Positions 9,606-18,214 of a stretch of DNA of 60,382 nucleotides are shown here, in pieces. The notes beneath the pieces are model-generated. The model saw nothing but the letters and a program-made list of their open reading frames with translations, searched no databases and was not told the DNA's origin. The stretch spans positions 1 to 60,382 of the forward strand of contig JAJEIE010000007.1 in the NCBI GenBank assembly GCA_022827625.1. The letters are read 5' to 3'. Position 1 is the stretch's first letter. Every line of letters starts with the position of its first letter. The translations under genes and the position numbers were made by a program. The stretch is from Candidatus Poribacteria bacterium (GTDB taxonomy: Bacteria > Poribacteria > WGA-4E > WGA-3G).

Positions 9606-9692
9606 CTGGATGCTGCACCGATAAATATCGTATCTAATCCTGCAGCGAGCGATCCAACTGTCCGCAATGGGCATTCCTGTATTGGGTGTCAT
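9603..9692 (+). other. In-frame TGA and following open codons, including a second haem c site
   Basis: The TGA at 9603-9605 is followed by 32 sense codons in the same frame before the ATG at 9702. They encode LDAAPINIVSN and, at 9678-9692, CIGCH, a second haem c motif that belongs to the family but lies before any ATG. One base change (TGA from CGA) would restore an uninterrupted ORF from 8463 to 12524 of ~1,353 codons. Other genes here end in TGA (for example at 8415-8417), so the codon normally means stop. Confidence 0.8.
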
Positions 9693-9701
9693 ACTGAGGG
9701 G

Positions 9702-12524
9702 ATGAAGACGTTTGAAGACGGTGTCCGTGCTGTTGTTGAGAAGAATCCGAATCCCCCGTTTGACAAGGCACGAGCCTTACAACTCTATACAGAGCAGTCT
9801 GTGCTGGACGGACTCGTGTTGGAGGATACCGAACGTTACCAACGCGCACTTGAAGCAGCAGGTGATGTATTTGGTGGGATTGAACCTGTGCAACGCTTCT
9901 ACGAAGCATTTCAAGGGCCCCTTGATGCTGCCCATGCTGCCGCTGCGGTTGGATTAGGAACCGAGGCATTCCTCCAAAGAATCCAGGGGAATGCGGGTTT
10001 GCAAAACTTGGGTTTATTGGTGCTGGAAAACGGTACGATGAAAAGAGATACGTGGACAGAGCAATTTAGTGAAGTCATTGTTGCACTGGGTTCTCCTGAC
10101 AGCAGTGTTCTTAAGCCGATTGTCCCACGGACGGAACGTATTCCTGGCGAGTCCGTTCACATTCCCGACCCGGTCCTCCGCTCAGCAATTGCAGAGACTC
10201 TTGGTAAGGCACCCAATGCCGCCATTACTATAGAGGAGATGGCAACATTGACGTACCTTGTTGCGGAAGCAATGGATATTCAAAATTTGGAGGGACTTCA
10301 GTTTGCAGCAAATCTCGAAGAGCTAAGACTTCGAGGTAATTCGCTCTCCGATTTATCCCCTCTGGCGGGGTTAACAACACTCAAAGAGGTAGAAATTTCC
10401 GGTGAGTCTCTATCGGACCTCTCTCCCCTCGCAGATTTGGTTAACTTGGAGGGCGTAGGGTTTTGGAAGACTTCCGTCTCAGACCTCTCTCCCCTGGCAG
10501 GATTAACAAAGCTCAGATGGTTAGAATTTAAGAACAGCCCTGTATCTGACTTATCACCGCTGGCGGGACTCACAAATTTGAAAAGACTGGAGACTTACGC
10601 CTCTAAGGACCTTGATCTCTCACCTTTAAAAGGATTGACAAAATTGGTAAAGTTAGGGATTGTTTCCAGTGGTGTATCAGATGTTTCGCCATTGGGTGGA
10701 TTGATTAATTTAGAATGGCTTTCGATCCAGAGTAACCGTCTTATATCGGACGTCTCGTCTTTGGTATCTTTGAAAAATCTGATAGAACTAAATCTCGCCA
10801 GAAACAAGATATCGGACGTAACACCCCTCGCAAATTTGCACAACTTGGAGGTGCTGCAGCTGCAGGAAAACAATATACCAGACCTATCACCTTTGGATGG
10901 GTTACGTGAGAATACGGAAATTCATTGGTTCAGTAATCCAGGTTTCCCAGAGGCAGGTCCCAAAATAGAGGGGCCCTGGTTATGGGTGTTGGTGCCGGGA
11001 GATGATTTTTCGGATGGTGTAGATTTGCTTTCACAAGCAAGTGACGGTGCTGTAACGGAATCGGTGGTCGCAACAAGCGGGGCAACGGAGGGAAGTCCTG
11101 TCGGAGAACATGTGTGGACATCGCACAAGCTCGCACCTACCGGTGGAGATAATATCCGTGCAATGCTAAACGCTATTGATGTAGAGATAGACAATGAGGC
11201 AGATAATGCCGTTTATGGTTCTCTCACTTTATATTCACCACGTGAACAGCAAACACGAATATTTGCCGGAAGCGATATTCTCCATAAGGTTTGGCTTAAT
11301 GGGGAGTTAGTTCATGAGAACCTTAGTTGGGTATGGGCTCGCGATTATCAAGATTATGCTCCTGTCACGTTGAAACGGGGTACAAATGTCTTATTGTTTG
11401 CGATTTACAGTTCCGGTGGAGAGTTTAGTGGCTATTTCGGGTTTGAACCCGACACTGAATATATGGTGATATCCCCTGGTACTGGCTTGGCACTCTCGAC
11501 AGATACAACAAGTGTTCGTGTGGGTGATACGTTCACAATTCGTATCAGCGCAGAAAAAGTTACAGACTTAGCAGGATGGCAATTCGACCTAACATTTGAT
11601 CCCGATGTACTTGAAGTGGTCGATGTGGACGAGGGCGGTTTTCTAAAGAGAGGCGGTCAAACAACCTTCTTTCAGCAGGGCGCGATTAATAACACTGCGG
11701 GAAGCATTGTAGGCTTAAGTTCAGCACTGATTTCCAAAAACGGCATCACCGGTACTGGAACACTATTGTCAGTGAGATTCTCTGCAAAGGCAGAAGGGAA
11801 CAGCCAAATAGCACTGCATAACTTTCAACTCGGTTCCAAAACCGGTGAAGCAATTCCTGCTGCCATGCGTCCGCTTACTATCACTGTAGAATCCAAACCA
11901 GCTTGGGATGTGAATGCAGACGGACAGGTCAGCATCTTAGATTTGATTCTCATTGCCCAAAATTTCGGAGAAGCGACATCTCCTAATTCACGAACCGATG
12001 TAAACCGCGATGGAGTCGTCAGCATTCTGGATCTTATTCTTGTCGCACAACACATGGGTGAATCAACGGAAGCAGCCGCGCCTTTTGCTATTGCAATAGA
12101 CAACGTGGAAGCACTTGATCCCATGATGATACAGGCATGGATAGAACGTGCGCAGGTTGAAGACGACGGTTCTGTTGCCTTTCAAGAGGGTATCGCTTAT
12201 CTCCAAAGTCTCTTGGCACTGCTCCTTCCTAAAGAGACAGCATTGCTGCCGAATTACCCAAATCCATTTAATCCAGAAACATGGATACCGTATCAGTTAG
12301 CGAACACCAGTGAGGTGACAATCACCATCTACGATGTGCGAGGGATACCTGTCCGGCAACTCAACCTCGGACATCAACATGCCGGTTATTACACAAACCG
12401 GAGTCGTGCTGCCTATTGGGATGGTCGGAACGAAATCGGTGAGCGCGTCGCGAGTGGTATCTATTTCTATCAATTCCGGGCAGATACCATCTCACATCTG
12501 CGGAAGATGCTTGTTTTGAAGTAG
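9702..12524 (+). CDS. LRR-cohesin-like-dockerin protein with Por-type C-terminal domain (C-terminal part of the split cytochrome protein)
   Basis: 940 residues counted from the ATG at 9702, though the frame is open from 9606. Order: the rest of the cytochrome-family region (about 1-150); an LRR block (about 155-405) opening with HIPDPVLRSAIAETLG and repeating DLSPLAGLTxL; a beta-rich region (about 420-590); a cohesin-like domain (VRVGDTFTIRISA, AGWQFDLTFDPDVLEV, about 600-725); and a type I dockerin with two calcium loops (DVNADGQVSILDL and DVNRDGVVSILDL). The end is a FlgD/Por-like domain opening NYPNPFNPETWIPYQL. No signal peptide exists in this part, so without read-through of the TGA it could not be exported, which fits a recent nonsense mutation or a recoding event. 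Cohesin and dockerin in one chain suggests self- or cross-assembly on the cell surface. Confidence 0.85.
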   Translation: MKTFEDGVRAVVEKNPNPPFDKARALQLYTEQSVLDGLVLEDTERYQRALEAAGDVFGGIEPVQRFYEAFQGPLDAAHAAAAVGLGTEAFLQRIQGNAGLQNLGLLVLENGTMKRDTWTEQFSEVIVALGSPDSSVLKPIVPRTERIPGESVHIPDPVLRSAIAETLGKAPNAAITIEEMATLTYLVAEAMDIQNLEGLQFAANLEELRLRGNSLSDLSPLAGLTTLKEVEISGESLSDLSPLADLVNLEGVGFWKTSVSDLSPLAGLTKLRWLEFKNSPVSDLSPLAGLTNLKRLETYASKDLDLSPLKGLTKLVKLGIVSSGVSDVSPLGGLINLEWLSIQSNRLISDVSSLVSLKNLIELNLARNKISDVTPLANLHNLEVLQLQENNIPDLSPLDGLRENTEIHWFSNPGFPEAGPKIEGPWLWVLVPGDDFSDGVDLLSQASDGAVTESVVATSGATEGSPVGEHVWTSHKLAPTGGDNIRAMLNAIDVEIDNEADNAVYGSLTLYSPREQQTRIFAGSDILHKVWLNGELVHENLSWVWARDYQDYAPVTLKRGTNVLLFAIYSSGGEFSGYFGFEPDTEYMVISPGTGLALSTDTTSVRVGDTFTIRISAEKVTDLAGWQFDLTFDPDVLEVVDVDEGGFLKRGGQTTFFQQGAINNTAGSIVGLSSALISKNGITGTGTLLSVRFSAKAEGNSQIALHNFQLGSKTGEAIPAAMRPLTITVESKPAWDVNADGQVSILDLILIAQNFGEATSPNSRTDVNRDGVVSILDLILVAQHMGESTEAAAPFAIAIDNVEALDPMMIQAWIERAQVEDDGSVAFQEGIAYLQSLLALLLPKETALLPNYPNPFNPETWIPYQLANTSEVTITIYDVRGIPVRQLNLGHQHAGYYTNRSRAAYWDGRNEIGERVASGIYFYQFRADTISHLRKMLVLK

Positions 12525-12579
12525 GTAGTATGCTGCGTCATAATCCACATCTAACCAAATAAACCTAAATCTTTTTCAT

Positions 12580-12615
12580 ATTATGCACGTTTTCTGCGTC
12601 AAAATGTGTCTTTAA
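12580..12615 (+). promoter_or_regulatory. Second copy of the ECF-like promoter motif
   Basis: ATTATGCACGTTTTCT (12580-12595), then AAAAT and TGTCTTTAA (12607-12615). It matches the 5486-5522 element at 15 of 16 bases in the first box and nearly all of the second, with a spacer one base shorter. It lies 177 bases before the lipoprotein gene at 12792, with a gene remnant between. Confidence 0.45.
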
Positions 12616-12635
12616 CAGTTTAGGTTTAACGGTCC

Positions 12636-12743
12636 GTCGAACTCGGTCTCTATGAAGATGGTCTCGCTACATTCTTTGAAGCAATGCCGGTCTCGCCGCA
12701 AGGGAGACTTGCTACGACATGGGGCGAAATCAAGAGCCGATAG
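12636..12743 (+). pseudogene. Possible C-terminal gene remnant
   Basis: A ~35-codon open stretch ending in TAG at 12741-12743 encodes VELGLYEDGLATFFEAMPVS and then a tail ending LATTWGEIKSR. It has the look of a protein C-terminus (regular codon use, a TTWG-type ending) but no start or upstream coding region; the frame closes with TAA just upstream (12627-12629). I interpret it as a leftover 3' end of a lost gene. It could be chance. Confidence 0.3.
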
Positions 12744-12791
12744 TGGATTTTAGCATTAATTGGGCACTTTAATCAGATGAGGTAAAGAGAA

Positions 12792-13403
12792 TTGAGAAGG
12801 ATTGGGATTACGAATCCCATTGCTATTGCACTCGTTGGCATTCTCATCACTTGTGTCTTGGTTTTTGTTGGATGCTCGCCTTTTGATGGGTATATTGCCC
12901 TTGATGCAGGATCGGGGTTGCTCCAACCAACATTCCGTATGTATGCCAATCCATATTTTCAAGAACGAGTGGGACGCATTACGAGTATTACAGTTTCAAA
13001 AAGCGAACACTTTTCTGGAGAGCAAAAACTAAAGGAACTTGAATTAAGATGGGACGATTCTCAAACGGTTTGGGACTTAGAATATAAATATACTGATAGC
13101 CTCATGAAGGCACTCTTGAAGCGGTTGTTGGGATTATCACAACCCGTTCCTCGTTTGACTTACGGGGAAGTGACACAGGGCTATGAGGAAAAAGTGAAAG
13201 CCGAACCTCTGGAACCCGGACAATCTTATTTTGTTGAGATTTGGGGGTATGGGAGGGGTATAGCGGCGTTCCATGGGACTCTGGAATTTATCATCCGTTT
13301 GGATGACACAGGTCGTCCTGATCGGCTGGAATATAGCTTGCCAGACGATATCTTTGAGAGGACGCGAGATGCGCTTAGGCTTAATCCAGGAGCACGCGAG
13401 TAG
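12792..13403 (+). CDS. Predicted lipoprotein of unknown function
   Basis: 203 residues. The N-terminus is a lipoprotein signal (MRRIGITNPIAIALVGILIT, then lipobox VFVGC with the lipidated Cys at about residue 28). The mature part is a mixed alpha/beta sequence with ELRWDDSQTVWDLEYKY, GQSYFVEIWGYGRGIAAF and LEYSLPDDIF. I recognise no family. The start is a TTG preceded by GAGG. The next lipoprotein starts nine bases after this stop with a strong Shine-Dalgarno in between, so the two form an operon. Membrane location is well supported; the role is unknown. Confidence 0.8.
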   Translation: MRRIGITNPIAIALVGILITCVLVFVGCSPFDGYIALDAGSGLLQPTFRMYANPYFQERVGRITSITVSKSEHFSGEQKLKELELRWDDSQTVWDLEYKYTDSLMKALLKRLLGLSQPVPRLTYGEVTQGYEEKVKAEPLEPGQSYFVEIWGYGRGIAAFHGTLEFIIRLDDTGRPDRLEYSLPDDIFERTRDALRLNPGARE

Positions 13404-13412
13404 GAGGTTTTT

Positions 13413-14729
13413 ATGCGTGTTTTGATAAAGGTCTTCACCGGAAGCGTTATTGGCGTTTTCACGATAGGGATGCTCGGGTGTGGGTGTCTTTTTCCGTCTA
13501 CTCCCTCCAACACGCTGATGAATCTGTACATTGATCTCCACACTGAAGCGGAATTCCTGCGGTATGATGGTAAATATAGAGAGGCGATTGAAAAGTATGA
13601 GCAAGCCTTTAAGATTCGTCCGCGTCCTACCGCTAATACAAAGGTCATTGATGTCAGCTACCTTACGCTGTTCAAATACCGTATCGCTTTTTGCTATGCT
13701 AAGTTGGCGGAAGCAGAAGGGGACGTTTCCCTCTATATCAAAGCCGAAGAGGTAGTGAAAGAGAGTTACCAAGCTGCGATACTCCGCTCTGATCAGATAG
13801 GTGTCCTCTATCTTTGGGGCTACATACTTTTCAAGCAGGAACGGTATGCGGAAGCCCGTGCCAAATTCGAGGAACTCCTTGAGATATCCCTGCAGGGTGG
13901 GTTCCATGATATTTTCGCTATGAATGCTATGGATGCGCTGAGGACAACGTATTTGGAATTAGGAGATGAAGCCGCCACCCCACGAGCATTTGAGCAGCTC
14001 GAGGAGCGACTTAAGATAGCCCTTCAGAATAGGGTTCCTGATCGTTTTCTTGAGGTCGCCTTGTACGGGCTTGGAGAAATGCATTTGGAACTGGAAGATG
14101 AAACCGCTGCACGCCGGGCATTTGGGCAGCTCGAGGCGTTACTTGAGACATCCGTACAAGGGGCAGTTCGTGATAGAAGCCTTGAGAGTTTCTCGTACTT
14201 CCACTATCTTGGGGACGCGTATTTGGAACTCGGAGATACGGATGCCGCTCGCCGGGCATTTGGGCGGTTCGAAGAGCTGCTTGAGACATTCGTACAGCAG
14301 GAAGCCCGGGATGTGAGTCTTGAGCGTTTCTGGGACTTTTACTATCTTGGTGAATCGTATTTGGAGTTGGGAGATAAAGTCGCCGCATTACGGGTATTTA
14401 GACGGTTTGAGGAACGCTTTGAGACCTCCTTGCAGCGTGGCGTTGATGACGGCCTTGCGTATATCTTGTCCACGCTTGGTGAATCGTATTTGGAGTTGGG
14501 AGATAAAACCGCTGCATTACGGATATTTAGGCGACTTGAGGAAATCCTCGAAATATCCTTGCAGCGTGAGGACCGAGAACGCAGCCTTGATTATGACTTG
14601 TACAGGCTTGGTGTCGCGTATATGGAACTTGGTGAAGAAGCCTCTGCCCAAAAGGTGTTTGTGGAGCTCCTGGAGCATTTCCCCGACTCGCTCTTCAAGG
14701 CAAAGGCGGAAGGCTTTCTTGGAAGGTAA
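13413..14729 (+). CDS. TPR-repeat lipoprotein
   Basis: 438 residues; ATG after AGGAGG. The lipobox region GMLGCGCLF puts the lipidated Cys near residue 23. Tetratricopeptide repeats follow: a first pair (YDGKYREAIEKYEQAFKI, QERYAEARAKFEELLEI) and then about six recent copies of a ~42-residue unit (YLELGDxxAALRxFxRxEExLETSLQ). The late copies are very similar to each other at DNA level (GAATCGTATTTGGAGTTGGG occurs twice), pointing to recent internal expansion. TPRs are protein-binding scaffolds, so a membrane-attached assembly role is likely, partner unknown. It is co-transcribed with the preceding lipoprotein and sits just before the duplicated locus at 14.8 kb. Confidence 0.85.
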   Translation: MRVLIKVFTGSVIGVFTIGMLGCGCLFPSTPSNTLMNLYIDLHTEAEFLRYDGKYREAIEKYEQAFKIRPRPTANTKVIDVSYLTLFKYRIAFCYAKLAEAEGDVSLYIKAEEVVKESYQAAILRSDQIGVLYLWGYILFKQERYAEARAKFEELLEISLQGGFHDIFAMNAMDALRTTYLELGDEAATPRAFEQLEERLKIALQNRVPDRFLEVALYGLGEMHLELEDETAARRAFGQLEALLETSVQGAVRDRSLESFSYFHYLGDAYLELGDTDAARRAFGRFEELLETFVQQEARDVSLERFWDFYYLGESYLELGDKVAALRVFRRFEERFETSLQRGVDDGLAYILSTLGESYLELGDKTAALRIFRRLEEILEISLQREDRERSLDYDLYRLGVAYMELGEEASAQKVFVELLEHFPDSLFKAKAEGFLGR

Positions 14730-14777
14730 TAAATGTAGTCCACAGAAACCAGCGCGAATAACGACAGGGAACCGCAA

Positions 14778-15353
14778 ATGGAATCTGTTAAGTCTTTTAT
14801 CCTCAATGTTTTTTCTGTACTGATTATATTTTTCTTCTTTTCTTGTATTGCTTCTGCTGTTTTGTATGTTATCATGTTTCTCCGCTGGCTTTTCTTGAGA
14901 CCGAAATGTTCCAACTGTGCCAAAAGGATAGGAGAAGAAACTATCAGGTGTCCACGCTGTGGGAGTCTCCTGAAAGAGGAACAGCCTCAAGAAGAACTGA
15001 ATCCTGAACTTTACGCCCGCATCAAAACTTTGGTGGTAGAAACGACGGGTTTGGCATCGGAGGAAGAACTCACGCCCGAAACACACTTGGCGGACGACTT
15101 AGGGATAGCCGGGGACGATGGTTATGAACTGCTTGAGGCATTTTGTGAAGCGTTCGAGATCCAAAATATGGAGGAGATTGAGCCCGCGGAATATTTCGGT
15201 ATAGAGGGAGGACCTAACCCATTTGAGATATATTTTTTTCTCTACGACTTGGTGTTTGAGAAAGAAAAACAACGTTATTCTTTCTCACCCCTTTACTTAC
15301 GCGATTTAGTCAAATCGGCTGAAGCGGGAAGATGGATACCGCCAGAGACATAG
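14778..15353 (+). CDS. Membrane zinc-ribbon protein with acyl-carrier-like (DUF1493-type) domain, copy 1
   Basis: 191 residues in three parts: a long N-terminal hydrophobic segment (about 5-40), a zinc ribbon with two Cys pairs (CSNCAKRI and CPRCGSLL, about 44-65), and an acyl-carrier-protein-like domain (about 75-140) with LTPETHLADDLGIAGDDGYE and LLEAFCEAFEI. True carriers have a DS(L) phosphopantetheine site at the helix-2 start; here it reads GDDGYE, with no serine, as I recall for DUF1493. It is therefore probably a binding module, not a carrier. The C-terminal tail (LRDLVKSAEAGRWIPPET) is almost identical in the paralogue at 17058. The gene and its flanks are part of a duplicated block. 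Confidence 0.8.
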   Translation: MESVKSFILNVFSVLIIFFFFSCIASAVLYVIMFLRWLFLRPKCSNCAKRIGEETIRCPRCGSLLKEEQPQEELNPELYARIKTLVVETTGLASEEELTPETHLADDLGIAGDDGYELLEAFCEAFEIQNMEEIEPAEYFGIEGGPNPFEIYFFLYDLVFEKEKQRYSFSPLYLRDLVKSAEAGRWIPPET

Positions 15354-15426
15354 TTTTAAGAAATGGCATCAAAGTTTGCAAACTACAATCAGATCTACAC
15401 ACAATCTAATAAAAAGGCACTACAAC

Positions 15427-16191
15427 ATGGAACCACGATTTACACGTGGTGAATATTGGCTATTGGAAACTGTTGTTGAGCATGAATTTGAAGTCTGTGC
15501 CCTTATTGACAGCAGTCTTGAATCATTCTTGGATAAAAAAGGACATGGGTTAACGCGCGTATCCCTCGTTGATACCTTCCATCGATTGCTCTCTTCAGGG
15601 CTAATTTATGCCAAAAGCGAGATGAACGGTTCTATCTCAACGAAGGAGCAAATCGAACTCGCTTTGGAGGAACGCGTACCTTGGGACACCCACCACGTTT
15701 TTATTGCAACCGACGGGGACATCGAAATTGCCCCAGATGAATCCAAACCCGCGCGCATGGAACCCGTAGATGTGAGAAAAATCACGTACTATGGGCTGAC
15801 GCAGGAAGGCGGCGCGCAATGGGAAGCCTTCGCCGCACCCGACTGGGAAAAATACATAGCCGAAAGTTTTCAGTCAGAAGATGCGGCGGGTGAATATGAA
15901 ATGTGGGAACTGATTTGTGGAGATAAAAATTGGCGTTATGCTGATAAAGATTGTCTCGATCCTCCGCAAAATTGGCTTGAAGCGTACATTGAATCTATGT
16001 GTTTCTACGACCAAAAGGAGGTGATTTTAGAGTCGGTCGAGTGGGATTATGTTACGCCGTGGCAAGCGACGTACTGGAAACGCCTCTCAGGTGGAGATAG
16101 AGTCCGCTTTCGGTGTCGGGACAAGCGCAACGGGGAGAATTTTGAACCGCCTCCCCCTCCGTTTGCAGAAGACTGGTATGCTTGGCATTAG
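15427..16191 (+). CDS. Unnamed family, copy 1 of 3 (MEPRFTRGEYW; winged-helix-like N-terminal half)
   Basis: 254 residues from the ATG at 15427; the frame is open further upstream, but that part is the repeated spacer. Soluble, no signal. Three blocks are shared with the paralogues at 16294 and 18803: MEPRFTRGEYWLLET at the N-terminus; KKGHGLTRVSLVDTFHRLLS with SGLIYA; and YGLTQEGGAQWEAFAAPDW. The second and third blocks have the pattern of a winged helix (recognition helix, GLI turn, then a wing ending LTxxG), which is my inference. The C-terminal third (CFYD, VEWDYVTPWQATYWKRL) is unfamiliar. This copy carries an insert at about residues 85-115 (THHVFIATDGDIEIA). I know no function for the family. 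Confidence 0.75.
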   Translation: MEPRFTRGEYWLLETVVEHEFEVCALIDSSLESFLDKKGHGLTRVSLVDTFHRLLSSGLIYAKSEMNGSISTKEQIELALEERVPWDTHHVFIATDGDIEIAPDESKPARMEPVDVRKITYYGLTQEGGAQWEAFAAPDWEKYIAESFQSEDAAGEYEMWELICGDKNWRYADKDCLDPPQNWLEAYIESMCFYDQKEVILESVEWDYVTPWQATYWKRLSGGDRVRFRCRDKRNGENFEPPPPPFAEDWYAWH

Positions 16192-16293
16192 AGAAACAGA
16201 TTGGATTTATTTACCCGCAAGGTCAAGAATAATTTAAAGGCGTATCGCACGAAGATGAGTTAAAAGGTGCATCATTTCACAAGGAACAACGGT

Positions 16294-16986
16294 ATGGAAC
16301 CACGATTTACCCGCGGTGAGTATTGGATACTTGAGACTGCTGTCGAGCACCTATTTCCAGTCTCTGCACTCAGTGATAGCGATAGCGATCTTGAGTTACT
16401 TCTAAATAAAAAAGGGCACGGGTTAACGCGGACCGCGCTCGTTGAAACCCTTCATCGACTCCTTTCTTCTGGACTGATTTATGCGGAAAGCCGCGTTGGC
16501 TTTTCAGATGAAGCGGTGGCTGTTGTTTCAACGAAGGAACAAATTGAACTGGCACTGGATGAACCCGAATCTTGGAGGGGTGTTCCCATAGAGGAGAGAA
16601 AAGTCACGTTCTATGGGCTGACGCAGGAGGGCGGCGCACAATGGGAAGTTTTCGCCGCACCCGACTGGCAAAAATATATAGACGCGGGTTTTCAATTGTC
16701 AGATGACAGTGAATATATAATGTGGGAGATGATTTGTGCGGATAAAGCGTGGCTCGAAAGATATTTTGAATCTCATTGTTTTTATAACCCAGATGAGGTG
16801 TTTTTAGAATCCGTTGAGCGGGATTATATTACACCGTGGGACGCAACATATTGGAAACAGCTCGACGGAGCACATAGAATCCGATTTCGGGAGCCAGACG
16901 AGAGCGAGAAGGAAAATTTAGGAGTGTCTCCGCCTTCGTTCCCGGATATGGGCTATTTTGATAAACTTTGGTGTGCTTGGCGATAG
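16294..16986 (+). CDS. Unnamed family, copy 2 of 3 (MEPRFTRGEYW)
   Basis: 230 residues; ATG at 16294 after AAGGAAC. It has the same three conserved blocks as its neighbour at 15427 (MEPRFTRGEYWILET, KKGHGLTRTALVETLHRLLS, YGLTQEGGAQWEVFAAPDW) and the same C-terminal signature (HCFYNPDEVFLESVERDYIT, PWDATYWKQL). Compared with copy 1 it lacks the acidic insert but has SRVGFSDEAVAVVSTKEQIE. Its C-terminal HRIRF and LWCAW endings are closer to copy 3. No membrane segment or catalytic signature is apparent. Tandem placement with copy 1 indicates local duplication followed by divergence. Confidence 0.75.
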   Translation: MEPRFTRGEYWILETAVEHLFPVSALSDSDSDLELLLNKKGHGLTRTALVETLHRLLSSGLIYAESRVGFSDEAVAVVSTKEQIELALDEPESWRGVPIEERKVTFYGLTQEGGAQWEVFAAPDWQKYIDAGFQLSDDSEYIMWEMICADKAWLERYFESHCFYNPDEVFLESVERDYITPWDATYWKQLDGAHRIRFREPDESEKENLGVSPPSFPDMGYFDKLWCAWR

Positions 16987-17057
16987 AAAATAGATTGGAT
17001 TTACGTACCTTCAATGTCAACATAACTTTCGGATCCCTCAACGAAGGGGTGACATAA

Positions 17058-17651
17058 ATGGAATCCGTTAAGTCTTTTCTTCTCCTTGTTTTTTGTGCGA
17101 TCGTTCTGCTGCCGTTCATTATTTTTATTCCTCTTGCTTTATATGGGGCGATTCTGTTTTTCTACGAATCAACGAAATGTTCCAATTGCGCAAAAGCCAT
17201 AAGAGGTGAGGCTATCAGGTGTCCACGTTGTGGGAGTCCCCTAACAGCGGAAGTGCCTGAAGAAAAAATAAATGCTGAACTTTACGCCCGTGTTAGTGCT
17301 TTCGTAGCTGATCAAAGAGGCGAAGCAGGGGAAAAACTTACGCCAGATACGCGATTGCAGGACGATTTAGGGGTAGACGGTGACGACGGTTTTGAACTGA
17401 TTGAAGCATTTTGTGAAGAATTTGAAATCCAAAATACAAGTGAGATTGATCTCACGAAACATTTCGCTCCAGAGGGGTGTAACCCATTTGAAATATATGT
17501 GTGGCTATATTATGAAATACCTATTGACCTATATTATTGGGTGGTTGGCAGAGAAAAACCCAGAGAAGAATCAAACAGTGATATACCCCTTACTTTACGA
17601 GACTTAGTCAAATCGGCTGAAGCGAAAAGGTGGATACCGCCGGAGACATAG
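17058..17651 (+). CDS. Membrane zinc-ribbon protein with acyl-carrier-like (DUF1493-type) domain, copy 2
   Basis: 197 residues, a clear paralogue of the gene at 14778 from first to last residue: MESVKSFLL plus a hydrophobic segment, zinc ribbon (CSNCAKAI, CPRCGSPL), carrier-like domain (LTPDTRLQDDLGVDGDDGFE, LIEAFCEEFEIQN) and tail LRDLVKSAEAKRWIPPET. Again no serine stands at the phosphopantetheine position (DGDDGFE). The DNA just after the stop (the ATCAAAGTTTGCAAACTACA spacer) also matches the one after copy 1, so the duplicated unit included the intergenic region. It probably sits on the inner membrane with the ribbon and carrier-like domain in the cytoplasm. Confidence 0.8.
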   Translation: MESVKSFLLLVFCAIVLLPFIIFIPLALYGAILFFYESTKCSNCAKAIRGEAIRCPRCGSPLTAEVPEEKINAELYARVSAFVADQRGEAGEKLTPDTRLQDDLGVDGDDGFELIEAFCEEFEIQNTSEIDLTKHFAPEGCNPFEIYVWLYYEIPIDLYYWVVGREKPREESNSDIPLTLRDLVKSAEAKRWIPPET

Positions 17652-17724
17652 TTTTGAGTAGTGGTATCAAAGTTTGCAAACTACAATCAGACTGACACAC
17701 ACTTTTATACAAGGAGCATCTCTA

Positions 17725-18186
17725 ATGTTGAGATTACGCGAAAAGTTGAAATATATGGCTTTGGGAGGGTTGATAGTCCTCGCCGGATTTGTATTTGGTA
17801 ATAAGAATAAGAATACCGAAGCACAATCTGGCGCTGAAACTGTTAATGAACTGACTGTTAGAAATATGATTGTACTTGAGAGTATAAGAGTGATTAACGA
17901 CGATAATGTGCCGCAAGTTGTAATCGGTTGGAATGAAAATGGTGGAAACGTATCAGCCCACAGTCCAAGGGGGCAGGCTGCGCTCAGCGTTGGTGAACAT
18001 GGCGGACTTATACAAGTCGGCAACGCAGAAGGAAAAATTGGGGCGCAAGTCACAATGAATGAGAATGGCGGTACCATAGTCGTGCGTTCCATAAGCGGAT
18101 CGGGTGCTGCTGCATTGGCTATATACGAGGGAAACGGCGTTGTTTACACAAGAGATCGACTCGGAAACATAAGTGCCCTTGATTGA
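17725..18186 (+). CDS. Small signal-anchored beta-repeat protein, copy 1
   Basis: 153 residues; ATG at 17725, eight bases after AAGGAG. The N-terminus MLRLREKLKYM is followed by a hydrophobic segment (ALGGLIVLAGFVFGN) that should act as a signal or anchor. The rest has irregular Gly-rich repeats of about 18-20 residues (ENGGNVSAHSPRGQAALSV, EHGGLIQVGNAEGKIGAQV, ENGGTIVVRS). Such short hydrophobic/Gly repeats often form beta-solenoids, an inference here. The segment ELTVRNMIVLESIRVIND is conserved in the next gene. Exported or membrane-anchored, function unknown. Confidence 0.75.
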   Translation: MLRLREKLKYMALGGLIVLAGFVFGNKNKNTEAQSGAETVNELTVRNMIVLESIRVINDDNVPQVVIGWNENGGNVSAHSPRGQAALSVGEHGGLIQVGNAEGKIGAQVTMNENGGTIVVRSISGSGAAALAIYEGNGVVYTRDRLGNISALD

Positions 18187-18214
18187 AATAACTTTGTAAA
18201 AAGGAGCATCTATA

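Noticed and set aside
14778-17651. Functional acyl carrier proteins
   Set aside because: The phosphopantetheine serine is absent in both copies and the domain follows a membrane segment and zinc ribbon.
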